64,000 nt of DNA from NCBI RefSeq assembly GCF_000271665.2, contig NZ_CP010978.1:1086501-1150500 (forward strand), read 5' to 3'. The notes under the pieces were generated by a model. It was not told where the DNA came from and searched no databases. It saw only the letters and a program-made list of their open reading frames with translations. The position numbers and the translations under genes are program-made. Shown here in pieces: positions 57,084 to 64,000 of this stretch. The first letter of the stretch is position 1, and the number at the start of each line of letters is the position of its first letter. The stretch is from Pelosinus fermentans JBW45 (GTDB lineage: Bacteria > Bacillota > Negativicutes > DSM-13327).

Positions 57084-57791
57084 ATGCTACAGTTGCAACA
57101 GCTTGCCGCAGGATATGGCAATATTAAGGCATTGAAAAATATTGATCTTACTGTCCCTGCAGGGTCGATTGTTTCTTTAATTGGTGCAAATGGTGCCGGG
57201 AAGACAACAGTTATGAAGGTTATTATGGGATTGATTAAACCAGAGTTCGGTCAGATTTTCTTCAAAGGTCAAAATATTAGTGGAATAGCAAGCCATAAAA
57301 TCGTGAGTTTAGGACTTTCTCTAGTACCGGAAGGTCGCAGCATACTGTCGCGAATGACGGTATTGGAAAATTTGGAGATGGGAGCTTGCCAGCGCCAAGA
57401 TAATGAAGTGCAGGCAGACTTGCAACGGATCTTTCAACGATTTCCCATACTGGAAGAGCGAAAAGCCCAATTAGGAGGGACTCTTTCGGGTGGTCAGCAG
57501 CAAATGCTGGCGATTGGCAGAGCATTGATGTCCAGACCCGAATTGTTGCTTCTTGATGAACCTTCAATGGGGTTAGCGCCGCTGGTAGTGGCGGATATTT
57601 TTAAGGTCATTCAGGAAATTAACCAAGAAGGAACTACGGTATTGCTTGTGGAACAAAATGTAAGGCAGGCATTAAAGATTGCTAAGTACGCCTTTGTATT
57701 AGAAACGGGACGCATTAGTCTCCACGGCCAGGCTGAGGATATTGCTAAAGATCCACGGGTTATGGAAGCCTATCTAGGCGGCAAAAAATAA
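57084..57791 (+). CDS. livF: branched-chain amino-acid ABC importer, ATPase LivF
   Basis: This 235-residue ATPase has Walker A GANGAGKTT, the LSGGQQQMLAIGRAL signature and LLLLDEPSMGLAP Walker B. ATG 57084 is one base after livG, with AAGGAGG upstream inside livG. It completes a five-gene liv system. Confidence 0.94.
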   Translation: MLQLQQLAAGYGNIKALKNIDLTVPAGSIVSLIGANGAGKTTVMKVIMGLIKPEFGQIFFKGQNISGIASHKIVSLGLSLVPEGRSILSRMTVLENLEMGACQRQDNEVQADLQRIFQRFPILEERKAQLGGTLSGGQQQMLAIGRALMSRPELLLLDEPSMGLAPLVVADIFKVIQEINQEGTTVLLVEQNVRQALKIAKYAFVLETGRISLHGQAEDIAKDPRVMEAYLGGKK

Positions 57792-57800
57792 ATGATTAGC

Positions 57801-57939
57801 AGTCTCTAGGGAAGTCTCCATTTAGGACGGCAAAGGATGAGCATAGCTAACGCTTCGCCGTTGTACTTAACCTACGCTTATAGTTATGCTCATCCTTTGC
57901 CTGTCTGTGGCTATAGATGGATGGTTTTCGAAAGAGACT
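57801..57939. repeat. palindromic repeat, family 2, copy 2, with nested hairpin
   Basis: AGTCTCTAGGGAAG (57801 on) is roughly inverted as TTTTCGAAAGAGACT (to 57939). Inside, GGCAAAGGATGAGCATAGCTA (57829-57849) is inverted as TAGTTATGCTCATCCTTTGCC (57881-57901), one mismatch apart. The outer part matches the copy at 27655-27715. It lies between livF and ilvE. Confidence 0.7.
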
Positions 57940-57966
57940 ACATTAGAATGGGGAGGAACTGTAGGA

Positions 57967-58881
57967 ATGGAAAATATGTATGTTTTTTATGAGGGAAAGA
58001 TTGTTTTGGAGAGCGAAGTACATATCAGTGTACGCTGTAAAGGATTTAACTATGGGCTCGGTTGTTTTGAAGGAATACGGGCTTATTGGGATGAGACTGA
58101 AAAACAGCTGTATGTATTTCGCCTAAGAGAACATTATGAACGTCTTCTGCAATCCTGCAAAGTGTTGTATATTAATATTCCTTATACTGTAGATGAGTTA
58201 TGTCAAGCTACGATTGAATTGCTTAAGAAAAATAATCTTCAGACGACAACCTATATCAGGCCAGTTGCATTTAAGGGCTCCAATCATGTTGCTCCTACCT
58301 TATTAGATGATGACAATCGAATTGTGATCTATTGTCAGCCTATGGGTAACTTTACTGGCAAAGATGAGCTTCGGGCCGCATTTACTTCTTGGGAACGCTT
58401 AGGGGATAACATGCTGCCGCCTCGCACTAAGCCTACAGCTGCTTATCTTAATTCGGCTCTGGCTTCTTTAGAAGTAGTGAGTAAAGGGTATGACGAGGCT
58501 TTGTTTTTAACACGCAATGGTCATGTTTGTGAAGGACCGGGGGAAAATGTATTTATGGTTCGCAATGGGAAAATAATTACTCCACCTCCATCTGACAATA
58601 TTCTTGAAGGTATTACCAGAGATACAGTGATGCGTTTGGCACGCCAAGAGCTTGGCATTGAAGTGATTGAGCGCAGTATTACCAGAACGGAATTATATGC
58701 AGCGGATGAAGTTTTCTTCAGCGGTACAGCGATGGAAGTGGTGGCTGTTGTTGAAGTGGATGACCGAAAAATTGGCAATGGCCATCAAGGCCCTGTGTGC
58801 CGTAAACTTAAAGAATTATTCTTTCAGGTTGCTACGTCCAAAATAAAGACATATTCGGATTTTAGTACACCTGTATATTAG
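57967..58881 (+). CDS. ilvE: branched-chain-amino-acid aminotransferase
   Basis: This 304-residue class IV PLP aminotransferase interconverts Leu/Ile/Val and their keto acids. The N-terminus has GKIVLESEVHISV and GLGCFEGIRAY; the PLP-binding region is in RTKPTAAYLNSALA (the exact PLP Lys was not assigned), followed by ARLRGYDEAL-like SKGYDEALFL, GPGENVF and the end ILEGITRD, VFFSGTAMEV. ATG 57967 follows GGGAGG by about 10 bases. Its location after liv links import with branched-chain metabolism; whether the T-box reaches it across the repeat is unknown. Confidence 0.93.
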   Translation: MENMYVFYEGKIVLESEVHISVRCKGFNYGLGCFEGIRAYWDETEKQLYVFRLREHYERLLQSCKVLYINIPYTVDELCQATIELLKKNNLQTTTYIRPVAFKGSNHVAPTLLDDDNRIVIYCQPMGNFTGKDELRAAFTSWERLGDNMLPPRTKPTAAYLNSALASLEVVSKGYDEALFLTRNGHVCEGPGENVFMVRNGKIITPPPSDNILEGITRDTVMRLARQELGIEVIERSITRTELYAADEVFFSGTAMEVVAVVEVDDRKIGNGHQGPVCRKLKELFFQVATSKIKTYSDFSTPVY

Positions 58882-58905
58882 AAATTAAAAGTTTTGTAGA
58901 TTTTA

Positions 58906-58957
58906 TGAATCACAAAGGTATAATGCCACTGATGCGGCATTATACCTTTGTGATTTG
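58906..58957. repeat. dispersed palindromic repeat, shortened copy 9, terminator-like
   Basis: AATCACAAAGGTATAATGCC (58908 on) is inverted perfectly as GGCATTATACCTTTGTGATT. The left arm still matches the CACAAAGGCGCAATGCCGCT words of other copies. It follows ilvE and could end its transcript. Confidence 0.75.
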
Positions 58958-59087
58958 ATTCGTTTAATGTATAGAGGTAGAGGTATGTAAGAAGGCAATG
59001 AACCGTGAGGTTGCGATATGGGATATTGTGGGATGTTTTTTTTAAAAAAGATCCTTGCTTGGAGGACTTTAGTCCTTAAGTTTTAAC

Positions 59088-59116
59088 TTGACTTAATAAT
59101 AATAAGGCAATACAAT
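59088..59116 (+). promoter_or_regulatory. sigma-A promoter of the riboswitch-controlled gene
   Basis: TTGACT (59088-59093), a 17-base spacer and TACAAT (59111-59116), about 30 bases before the riboswitch. Confidence 0.78.
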
Positions 59117-59147
59117 TATATGTATAATTTGACAAAAATTTCAAAAG

Positions 59148-59228
59148 TTAATATTGGGCAAACTTACCGAAAGGTAAGGACGCAAAGCCGTGGGTCTAAG
59201 GAATTGTCTATGACTGCCAGGTTGCGAA
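59148..59228 (+). ncRNA. cyclic di-GMP-I (GEMM) riboswitch
   Basis: GGGCAAACTTACCGAAAGGT, then AAGGACGCAAAGCCGTGGGT and CTAAGG...TGACTGCCAGGTTGC follow the GEMM-I consensus: GGGCAAAC, GAAA tetraloop receptor partner, GGACGCAAAGCC, and the closing CAGGTTGC. The G-rich entry suggests c-di-GMP rather than cGAMP (from memory of the recognition base). The downstream gene encodes a GGDEF-EAL protein, so it may give feedback control. Confidence 0.93.
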
Positions 59229-59254
59229 TATAATTACATTGTAATTATTAAATT

Positions 59255-59286
59255 GGCACCCGCTTTCTATAGCTGGTGCTTTATTT
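59255..59286 (+). terminator. expression-platform terminator of the GEMM riboswitch
   Basis: GCACCCGCT pairs with AGCTGGTGC (one internal mismatch), followed by TTTATTT. It is placed to be controlled by the aptamer, about 90 bases before the coding start. Confidence 0.75.
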
Positions 59287-59375
59287 CGTATTCTTTATTC
59301 TCTGTGTCCTTTTTGGCTATTATATCGGTGGAGTCATAAGAATTACTAATTACCGGGAAATAGGAGATGATATAG

Positions 59376-61151
59376 TTGACCCTGCGATCCAAAATAACAA
59401 TGCTAGTGGTCGTAACCTTTGGTCTATTTATTTTTTGTGTATATGCTTCTTTACATTATTCATTGGATCAGCAATTTGAGGAAAAACAAATTTCTATTGA
59501 AAATTCAGCTACTGGTAGGTATGAGAATCTCGCTCTTACTATGTCTTTCTTAGAAGAGCAGCATTTACATCTAGTAGGTCAAAAAAGTATTTACTATGGA
59601 GCTATTTTGATATTGTGTAGTGGTTTGATTTTTAGTTTTCTTTTACCAATGATATTAGAAAAAATCTTATTTCGTCGTTTGTATTCATTAATTAGGAGTA
59701 TCGTCTACATAACTAAGACCCAGGACCTGTCATCAACTCTATGCGTATCAGGAACTGATGAAATTGCTATTTTGGCAGGAGAAATGAATGAGATGCTACT
59801 CGCTCTGTCCAATGAAAAAATGCTGAGGCAGCAAGCCTTGCAAGAAGTCCAAGAGCTTAATAAAAATTTGGAAGAGCGGGTACAAGAAAAGGCAATACAG
59901 CTGAAAAAACAGATGTATACCGATCAACTTACGACAACTCCCAATCGTCTGCAGCTGAATGAAGATATGAAAGATGCTGAGAAACCTCATTTAGCAATTA
60001 TTAATGTAGAGCAATTTCGCACGATTAATGAATTTTACGGCTATCAGGCAGGAGATGATTTATTGCTGGAACTGGCAGAACGTCTGAAAAAACTGATAGA
60101 ACCATACCACTATAATTTATACCGCTTAGCAGGTGATGAATATGCCATTCTTGCTAATGAGGGAAATGAGAAGAACTTTAGTGATTGGATGCTGAATATT
60201 CATAATGTAATTGAAAAAGTACCTTTTAAAATTCATGGTCATAGCTCTTATCTTTTTGTTACTATCGGTATTGCAATTACGAAGGATAAACCTTTAGAAA
60301 AAGCACAAATGGCTTTGGAATACGCCAGGCAATATTGTCTGCCGCTAAAAGTGTATCATGATGATTTGCCTATGAGGGAGACTCATCGCAATAATCTTCA
60401 TTGGATACATGAAGTACAAGATGCAATACAGGAAGATCGGGTAATGGTATATTATCAGCCGATCATGAATACTCTTACTTTTGAAATTAGTAAATACGAA
60501 GTATTGGTTCGCTTGCTTGGCCGAGATGGGCAGGTGATTTCACCTGGAACATTTTTGCCTATTATTAAGAAAACTAAGCTGTATCCTCGTTTGACAGAAG
60601 TGGTTTTAGAAAAATCTTTTACTCACTTCGCAGATAAAGATGTTGATTTTTCAATCAATCTAAGTGCTGCGGATATTTTAGATCATGGAGTACAAGAGTT
60701 AATTGGAGAATTATTGGAAGACTCTTGCACCGCGAAAAGGGTCACTTTTGAATTTGTTGAATCAGAAGAATTTAAGAATCCAGACGATCTATCTTTCTTT
60801 ATCAAAAAAATAAAAGCTTCTGGTGCCAAAATAGCAATTGATGATTTTGGCAGCGGTTACTCAAACTTTGCCTATATTTTAAATATGGGAGCTCATTATA
60901 TTAAAATTGATGGCTCATTAATTAGTGAAATTGGAACAAATCCTGCAATGGTCGCCATTGTTGAAAGCATAGTATATTTTGCCAAGCAGCTTGGTATTCG
61001 AACCATCGCTGAATACGTTAGTTCAGAGTCTATCTTTCTAGAAGCTAAAAGAATTGGTTTGGATTATGTACAAGGATACTATATAGGAAAACCAAGCCCT
61101 ATTTTAGTAGAGGAAAACAAGTTCTGCTGCGTTCGTTTAGGTGTTAGTTAA
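59376..61151 (+). CDS. membrane GGDEF-EAL protein, probable c-di-GMP phosphodiesterase
   Basis: This 591-residue protein has TM1 (about 7-27), a short external segment, TM2 (about 73-95), HAMP (96-150), a coiled coil, GGDEF (about 178-330) and EAL (about 345-585). The GGDEF motif is degenerate (AGDEY, 252-256). The EAL motif reads EVL (375-377), but the catalytic Glu, SINLSAADI, IDDFGSGYSN, KIDGSLI and the late Gln of YVQGYYIGKP remain, so hydrolysis is plausible and synthesis doubtful. TTG 59376 lies about 8 bases after TAGGAGATG. Expression is under the GEMM riboswitch. Confidence 0.9.
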   Translation: MTLRSKITMLVVVTFGLFIFCVYASLHYSLDQQFEEKQISIENSATGRYENLALTMSFLEEQHLHLVGQKSIYYGAILILCSGLIFSFLLPMILEKILFRRLYSLIRSIVYITKTQDLSSTLCVSGTDEIAILAGEMNEMLLALSNEKMLRQQALQEVQELNKNLEERVQEKAIQLKKQMYTDQLTTTPNRLQLNEDMKDAEKPHLAIINVEQFRTINEFYGYQAGDDLLLELAERLKKLIEPYHYNLYRLAGDEYAILANEGNEKNFSDWMLNIHNVIEKVPFKIHGHSSYLFVTIGIAITKDKPLEKAQMALEYARQYCLPLKVYHDDLPMRETHRNNLHWIHEVQDAIQEDRVMVYYQPIMNTLTFEISKYEVLVRLLGRDGQVISPGTFLPIIKKTKLYPRLTEVVLEKSFTHFADKDVDFSINLSAADILDHGVQELIGELLEDSCTAKRVTFEFVESEEFKNPDDLSFFIKKIKASGAKIAIDDFGSGYSNFAYILNMGAHYIKIDGSLISEIGTNPAMVAIVESIVYFAKQLGIRTIAEYVSSESIFLEAKRIGLDYVQGYYIGKPSPILVEENKFCCVRLGVS

Positions 61152-61178
61152 GTAATTTGCTAAAAATAATAAAGGATA

Positions 61179-61240
61179 ATGGATTTCTCATATAATCACG
61201 TTCTCTAATCAGCAGAGGTGATTATATAAGAAATCCATTT
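61179..61240 (+). terminator. strong rho-independent terminator
   Basis: ATGGATTTCTCATATAATCAC pairs with GTGATTATATAAGAAATCCAT almost perfectly and is followed by TTTTTG. Confidence 0.9.
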
Positions 61241-61385
61241 TTGTTTTTTTATAGCCTGTAAGCCAGTACCTTATCAGCCCTAAATCAGTGAATACTGACA
61301 GTCTAGTTATTTTTATTGAATTGTAATATTTATCCTATATGGCGGCAATAATAAAGACAGAACGCTAAGGATAAGCAAGGATGTG

Positions 61386-61499
61386 ATGATAATAATGAAT
61401 GAGACAGAGGAAAGTTGGAAGGAAAGTCCAATCGTGATTTTTGCAGGTGTGTTAGTAGTATATACAGTTAGCCACTCCATCATGGCATTATTCAGCTAA
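61386..61499 (+). CDS. 37-residue single-TM membrane protein
   Basis: ATG 61386 is 5 bases after AAGGA and opens a 37-residue frame. A charged N-terminus (NETEESWKESP) is followed by one TM helix (IVIFAGVLVVYTVSHSIMAL), and the frame stops at TAA 61497. The acidic-then-hydrophobic layout is typical of real small membrane proteins. I do not recognise the family. It lies alone between a terminator and the DUF3870-like gene. Confidence 0.55.
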   Translation: MIIMNETEESWKESPIVIFAGVLVVYTVSHSIMALFS

Positions 61500-61558
61500 T
61501 AAGGGAATTTGATATGGATTGTGTTTTTGGTATCTTTGCTACACGATTTGTAATGGTA

Positions 61559-61587
61559 TTGACAATTTATTATCTGCGATGTTATCC
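61559..61587 (+). promoter_or_regulatory. candidate promoter
   Basis: TTGACA (61559-61564), 17 bases, TTATCC (weak -10), about 30 bases before the start at 61617. Confidence 0.35.
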
Positions 61588-61616
61588 TTTAAGCATAAGA
61601 ATTGTAGGTGAATTCT

Positions 61617-61958
61617 ATGTTTGGACCTAACACCATTTGCATTGTGGGTGATGCCAAGTCACCGCAGAATGACGCAGTAACTCATCAGTATGGACGCTTT
61701 TCCATTTGTTTCGTAGTAGATAAAGACTCTGGAAACATTATTACGTGCAGCAGTACATTTGCAATCAGTCTAACGAATGATTTTATAACTACCATTTTTA
61801 GTAATAAGAGTTTAACTACGGATGGTGAGATCATTCGCGTAGAAGTGGAAAATCGCTATTTTGGCGCTTCTCAGAAAGCGATTATTGTAGCATTTAAAGA
61901 TGCACAAAAGAAATATAACAGTATAAAAAAAGGCATTCATGTACAAGTGACAGAGTAG
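61617..61958 (+). CDS. DUF3870-like protein
   Basis: This 113-residue protein has no signal or TM segment. The segments VGDAKSPQNDAVT, FVVDKDSGNIITCSSTFA and the end FKDAQKKYN match, from memory, the DUF3870 family of Firmicutes, whose function is unknown. ATG 61617 is 6 bases from AGGTGA; GTG 61608 overlaps that site. It is followed by a terminator and then glutamate racemase. Confidence 0.75.
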   Translation: MFGPNTICIVGDAKSPQNDAVTHQYGRFSICFVVDKDSGNIITCSSTFAISLTNDFITTIFSNKSLTTDGEIIRVEVENRYFGASQKAIIVAFKDAQKKYNSIKKGIHVQVTE

Positions 61959-62015
61959 TGCCACTCTTAGGCAAAAAGCATATGTGGCTGCTTCATTTAT
62001 TACTAACGTAAATGA

Positions 62016-62063
62016 AATCCAGCAAAGCAATCCTTTTATCAGGATTGCTTTGTTGGATTTTTT
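62016..62063 (+). terminator. rho-independent terminator
   Basis: AATCCAGCAAAGCAATCCT pairs with AGGATTGCTTTGTTGGATT (one mismatch or wobble), followed by a T run. Confidence 0.88.
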
Positions 62064-62085
62064 TATTTAATAAGGAGGAGATATC

Positions 62086-62913
62086 ATGAAAAGTGGTTTG
62101 CCAATTGGAATATTTGATTCAGGTATTGGTGGTCTTAGTGTTTACAGTCAAATAAAAAAGGTATTGCCAAAAGAGGATATCATCTACTTTGGCGATACGG
62201 CACATGCTCCTTACGGCACTCGAAATCCATGGCAAATACGAGAATTTGTGAATCAAATGTTATCTTTTTTTGATCGTTGTAATTTAAAAATAGCTGTAAG
62301 TGCCTGTAATACCATTACTGTACTGGGATTGGAGGAGTTTCAGAAGAATCATGACTTTAAAATAGTAGGAATGAGCACAGGGGCACAGCAAGCGATAGCT
62401 GCCAGTACCAATAAACGTATCGGTGTTATTGGTACAGAGGTGACGATTCATAGTGGGATGCACCACAAAACCTTATTAGCATTAAAACCGGAGAGTAAAG
62501 TGTACGCTCAGACTTGCCCTAAATTTGCGCCTCTCATTGAACAAGGAAAGTTGACTGGTATAGAAATAGAAGATGCAATTACTGAATACCTAACCCCCTT
62601 AAAAAAAGAGAAAATAGATACGTTATTATTAGCTTGCACTCATTATCCGTATATAAGTGAATTAATAAAAGAATTCATGGGAGATCAAGTGAAGGTGATT
62701 GATCCAGCAGAAGAAACGGCTAATCAAATTAGGAATGTGCTTAGCAATGCTGGGATTTTAAATGACAATGGCAATGCAGGAAAAGGGAGGTTATATTTTT
62801 CAGAGCAGGCGCAGCAGGTACGCAGGATTGCCGAGAACATTATGGACACTTCAAGATGCTTGTTTTTAGAAAGAAACCTAGAAGGAGTAGTTCCATGTAA
62901 AAAAGATAATTGA
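62086..62913 (+). CDS. murI: glutamate racemase
   Basis: This 275-residue enzyme makes D-glutamate for peptidoglycan by a two-base mechanism. DSGIGGLSV (Asp11), catalytic Cys74 in SACNT, and Cys184-Thr-His in LACTHYP are present. The overall length fits MurI; an amino-acid racemase of related specificity is a lesser alternative. AAGGAGGAG precedes ATG 62086. It has its own transcription unit after the terminator at 62016-62063. Confidence 0.92.
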   Translation: MKSGLPIGIFDSGIGGLSVYSQIKKVLPKEDIIYFGDTAHAPYGTRNPWQIREFVNQMLSFFDRCNLKIAVSACNTITVLGLEEFQKNHDFKIVGMSTGAQQAIAASTNKRIGVIGTEVTIHSGMHHKTLLALKPESKVYAQTCPKFAPLIEQGKLTGIEIEDAITEYLTPLKKEKIDTLLLACTHYPYISELIKEFMGDQVKVIDPAEETANQIRNVLSNAGILNDNGNAGKGRLYFSEQAQQVRRIAENIMDTSRCLFLERNLEGVVPCKKDN

Positions 62914-63193
62914 GTATGACAATTTGCACAATAACCATAAAATTCAAGAGAATGGGAAATTATTTTAAAATATTCTACAGTATTGATGGATAAATTGCAA
63001 TTCATAGAAGAATTTTAAGAAATTGCAGGAATATAGGTGAGAAGTAATGAAGTTATGCAGTATTTCATAGAATTTTTAATAAGGGTGCTGTTTAGTCATT
63101 TCATCACTTTAGGATATTGTGATTTCTTAAGATTGAAAATTCGAAACACAGATTAGTAAGAAGCTTTGCGTACTGATTGGAGGGAAGAGTTCA
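62914..63193. other. AT-rich spacer without a recognised gene
   Basis: About 280 bases. No gene, strong hairpin or promoter that I can defend is visible. TTGGAGGGAAG at 63178-63188 is the ribosome site of the next gene. Confidence 0.5.
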
Positions 63194-64000
63194 TGGATAT
63201 GAATGTTCTCGGTGAGCCCGTTGGTCATAATATGGGGATAGCTTGGAATCAATTTATTCGTTCAGGAAAAATCGCAGCAGGAATTGTTTCGCCTTTGGTT
63301 GCTAAGTCATGGGAGAAATGTGCCAATCGAAACATGAACCCTACAGAAGGTCGAGGGCAAATTGAATTAGGGCATAATGAGCTTAAAGAGCTGCTAGATA
63401 AGAACGAAAGGACGATTCGTATTGCCAATCCTTTTATGAAAAATCTTTATAAAACGTTTTCCAATACGGGATTCATTATCGTATTGGCGGATATTAAAGG
63501 ATATATATTAGAATCTTTTGGTGATAAGGAACGTTTAAAGAATGCACAATATCTTAACTTTGTTCTTGGAGCTAATTGGTCAGAGGCAAGCGTGGGGACA
63601 AATGCAATTGGACTTGCGTTAGCTACGGGAAAGCCGGCTCAAGTCTCAGGCTGGGAGCATTTTTCACAACCGCATCACTGCTGGACTTGTTCGGCAGCCC
63701 CCATTTTTAATAGACAAGGAGAAATGGTTGCCGTACTAGATATTTCCGGGCCTGTACATGAGAAAAATTCTCATACTCTGGGCATGGTGGCCGCGGCTTC
63801 AGAGGCAATTTCCATGCAGCTAAAAATGCAGCAGAAACAAAATGAAATGGTTTTAGTGAATAAACATTTGGAAAGTATTTTTAATGCTATGTCAGACGGT
63901 GTGATCCTCATTGATAAATGTGGCATTATTAAAGACGTAAATACTATTACGAAACAAATGCTCAATCGCAATAACCAAAACATGATCGGCTGTTCGATTG
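63194..64000 (+). CDS. AcoR-type sigma-54-dependent activator, 5' part
   Basis: The frame from ATG 63194 stays open to the window end (269 codons). It starts with a helical region containing SPLVAKSWEKC, then a GAF-type sensor domain with the AcoR-like ANWSEASVGTNAIGLAL and HHCWTCSAAPI (about 130-180), then the start of a PAS domain (NKHLESIFNAMSDGVILIDK). This order is that of AcoR-like regulators of acetoin or dehydrogenase operons, whose AAA+ and Fis domains would lie beyond the edge. Target genes are not visible. Confidence 0.85.

Overview
The window looks like chromosomal DNA of a diderm (Gram-negative-type) Firmicute of the Negativicutes, most likely a Sporomusaceae member such as Pelosinus or Sporomusa. 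This is inferred from gene content. Strong AGGAGG ribosome sites, T-box and GEMM leaders and Firmicute gene order (gpmI-eno-secG-est-rnr-smpB) occur together with outer-membrane machinery (a TolC/CusC-type factor with RND and periplasmic adaptor partners). Base composition is moderately AT-rich. No rRNA, tRNA, tmRNA or CRISPR array was seen.

Layout. 1-12.5 kb: lower glycolysis (gpmI end, eno), a CdaR-type regulator divergent from glycerate kinase, secG, membrane pyrophosphatase, beta-carbonic anhydrase, then est-thioesterase-rnr-smpB. 12.5-14.0 kb: an IS3-type insertion sequence sitting exactly in the loop of the smpB terminator, its transposase broken by one stop codon. 14-17.3 kb: TauE/SafE permease, an IMP dehydrogenase of the Tritrichomonas foetus type, and a decayed KDPG aldolase gene. 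17.3-28.1 kb: a copper/silver-type metal-stress cluster with an OmpR regulator, a sensor kinase carrying a Met-rich external loop, small Met-rich exported proteins and a CusCBA-like exporter. Five promoters here share one architecture: two half-sites 11 bp apart, then exactly 9 bp to the -10 box.

28-35.2 kb: Rnk-type factor (probably starting at ATT), a sigma-54 activator, and its likely targets, an OPT-family peptide transporter and an asparaginase, behind a consensus -24/-12 promoter; two oppositely oriented structured repeats resembling IS605 right ends bracket the activator region. 35.5-39.3 kb: CHASE-GGDEF protein, a V4R protein and a PAS/PucR-type regulator. 39.3-49.2 kb: DeoR regulator and a complete L-rhamnose operon (kinase, isomerase, aldolase, ABC importer, mutarotase). 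49.3-52.6 kb: Lrp regulator with LysE exporter, and LysR regulator divergent from an FAH-family hydrolase. 52.8-58.9 kb: a T-box leader, the branched-chain amino-acid importer livJHMGF and ilvE. 59.1-61.2 kb: a c-di-GMP (GEMM-I) riboswitch in front of a GGDEF-EAL protein. 61.3-64 kb: small membrane protein, DUF3870-like protein, glutamate racemase, and the start of an AcoR-type activator cut by the window edge.

A dispersed palindromic repeat family (arms resembling GAACCGCAGAGGCACAGAGG) occurs at about nine intergenic places, once supplying the end of a coding sequence. A second, smaller family has two copies.
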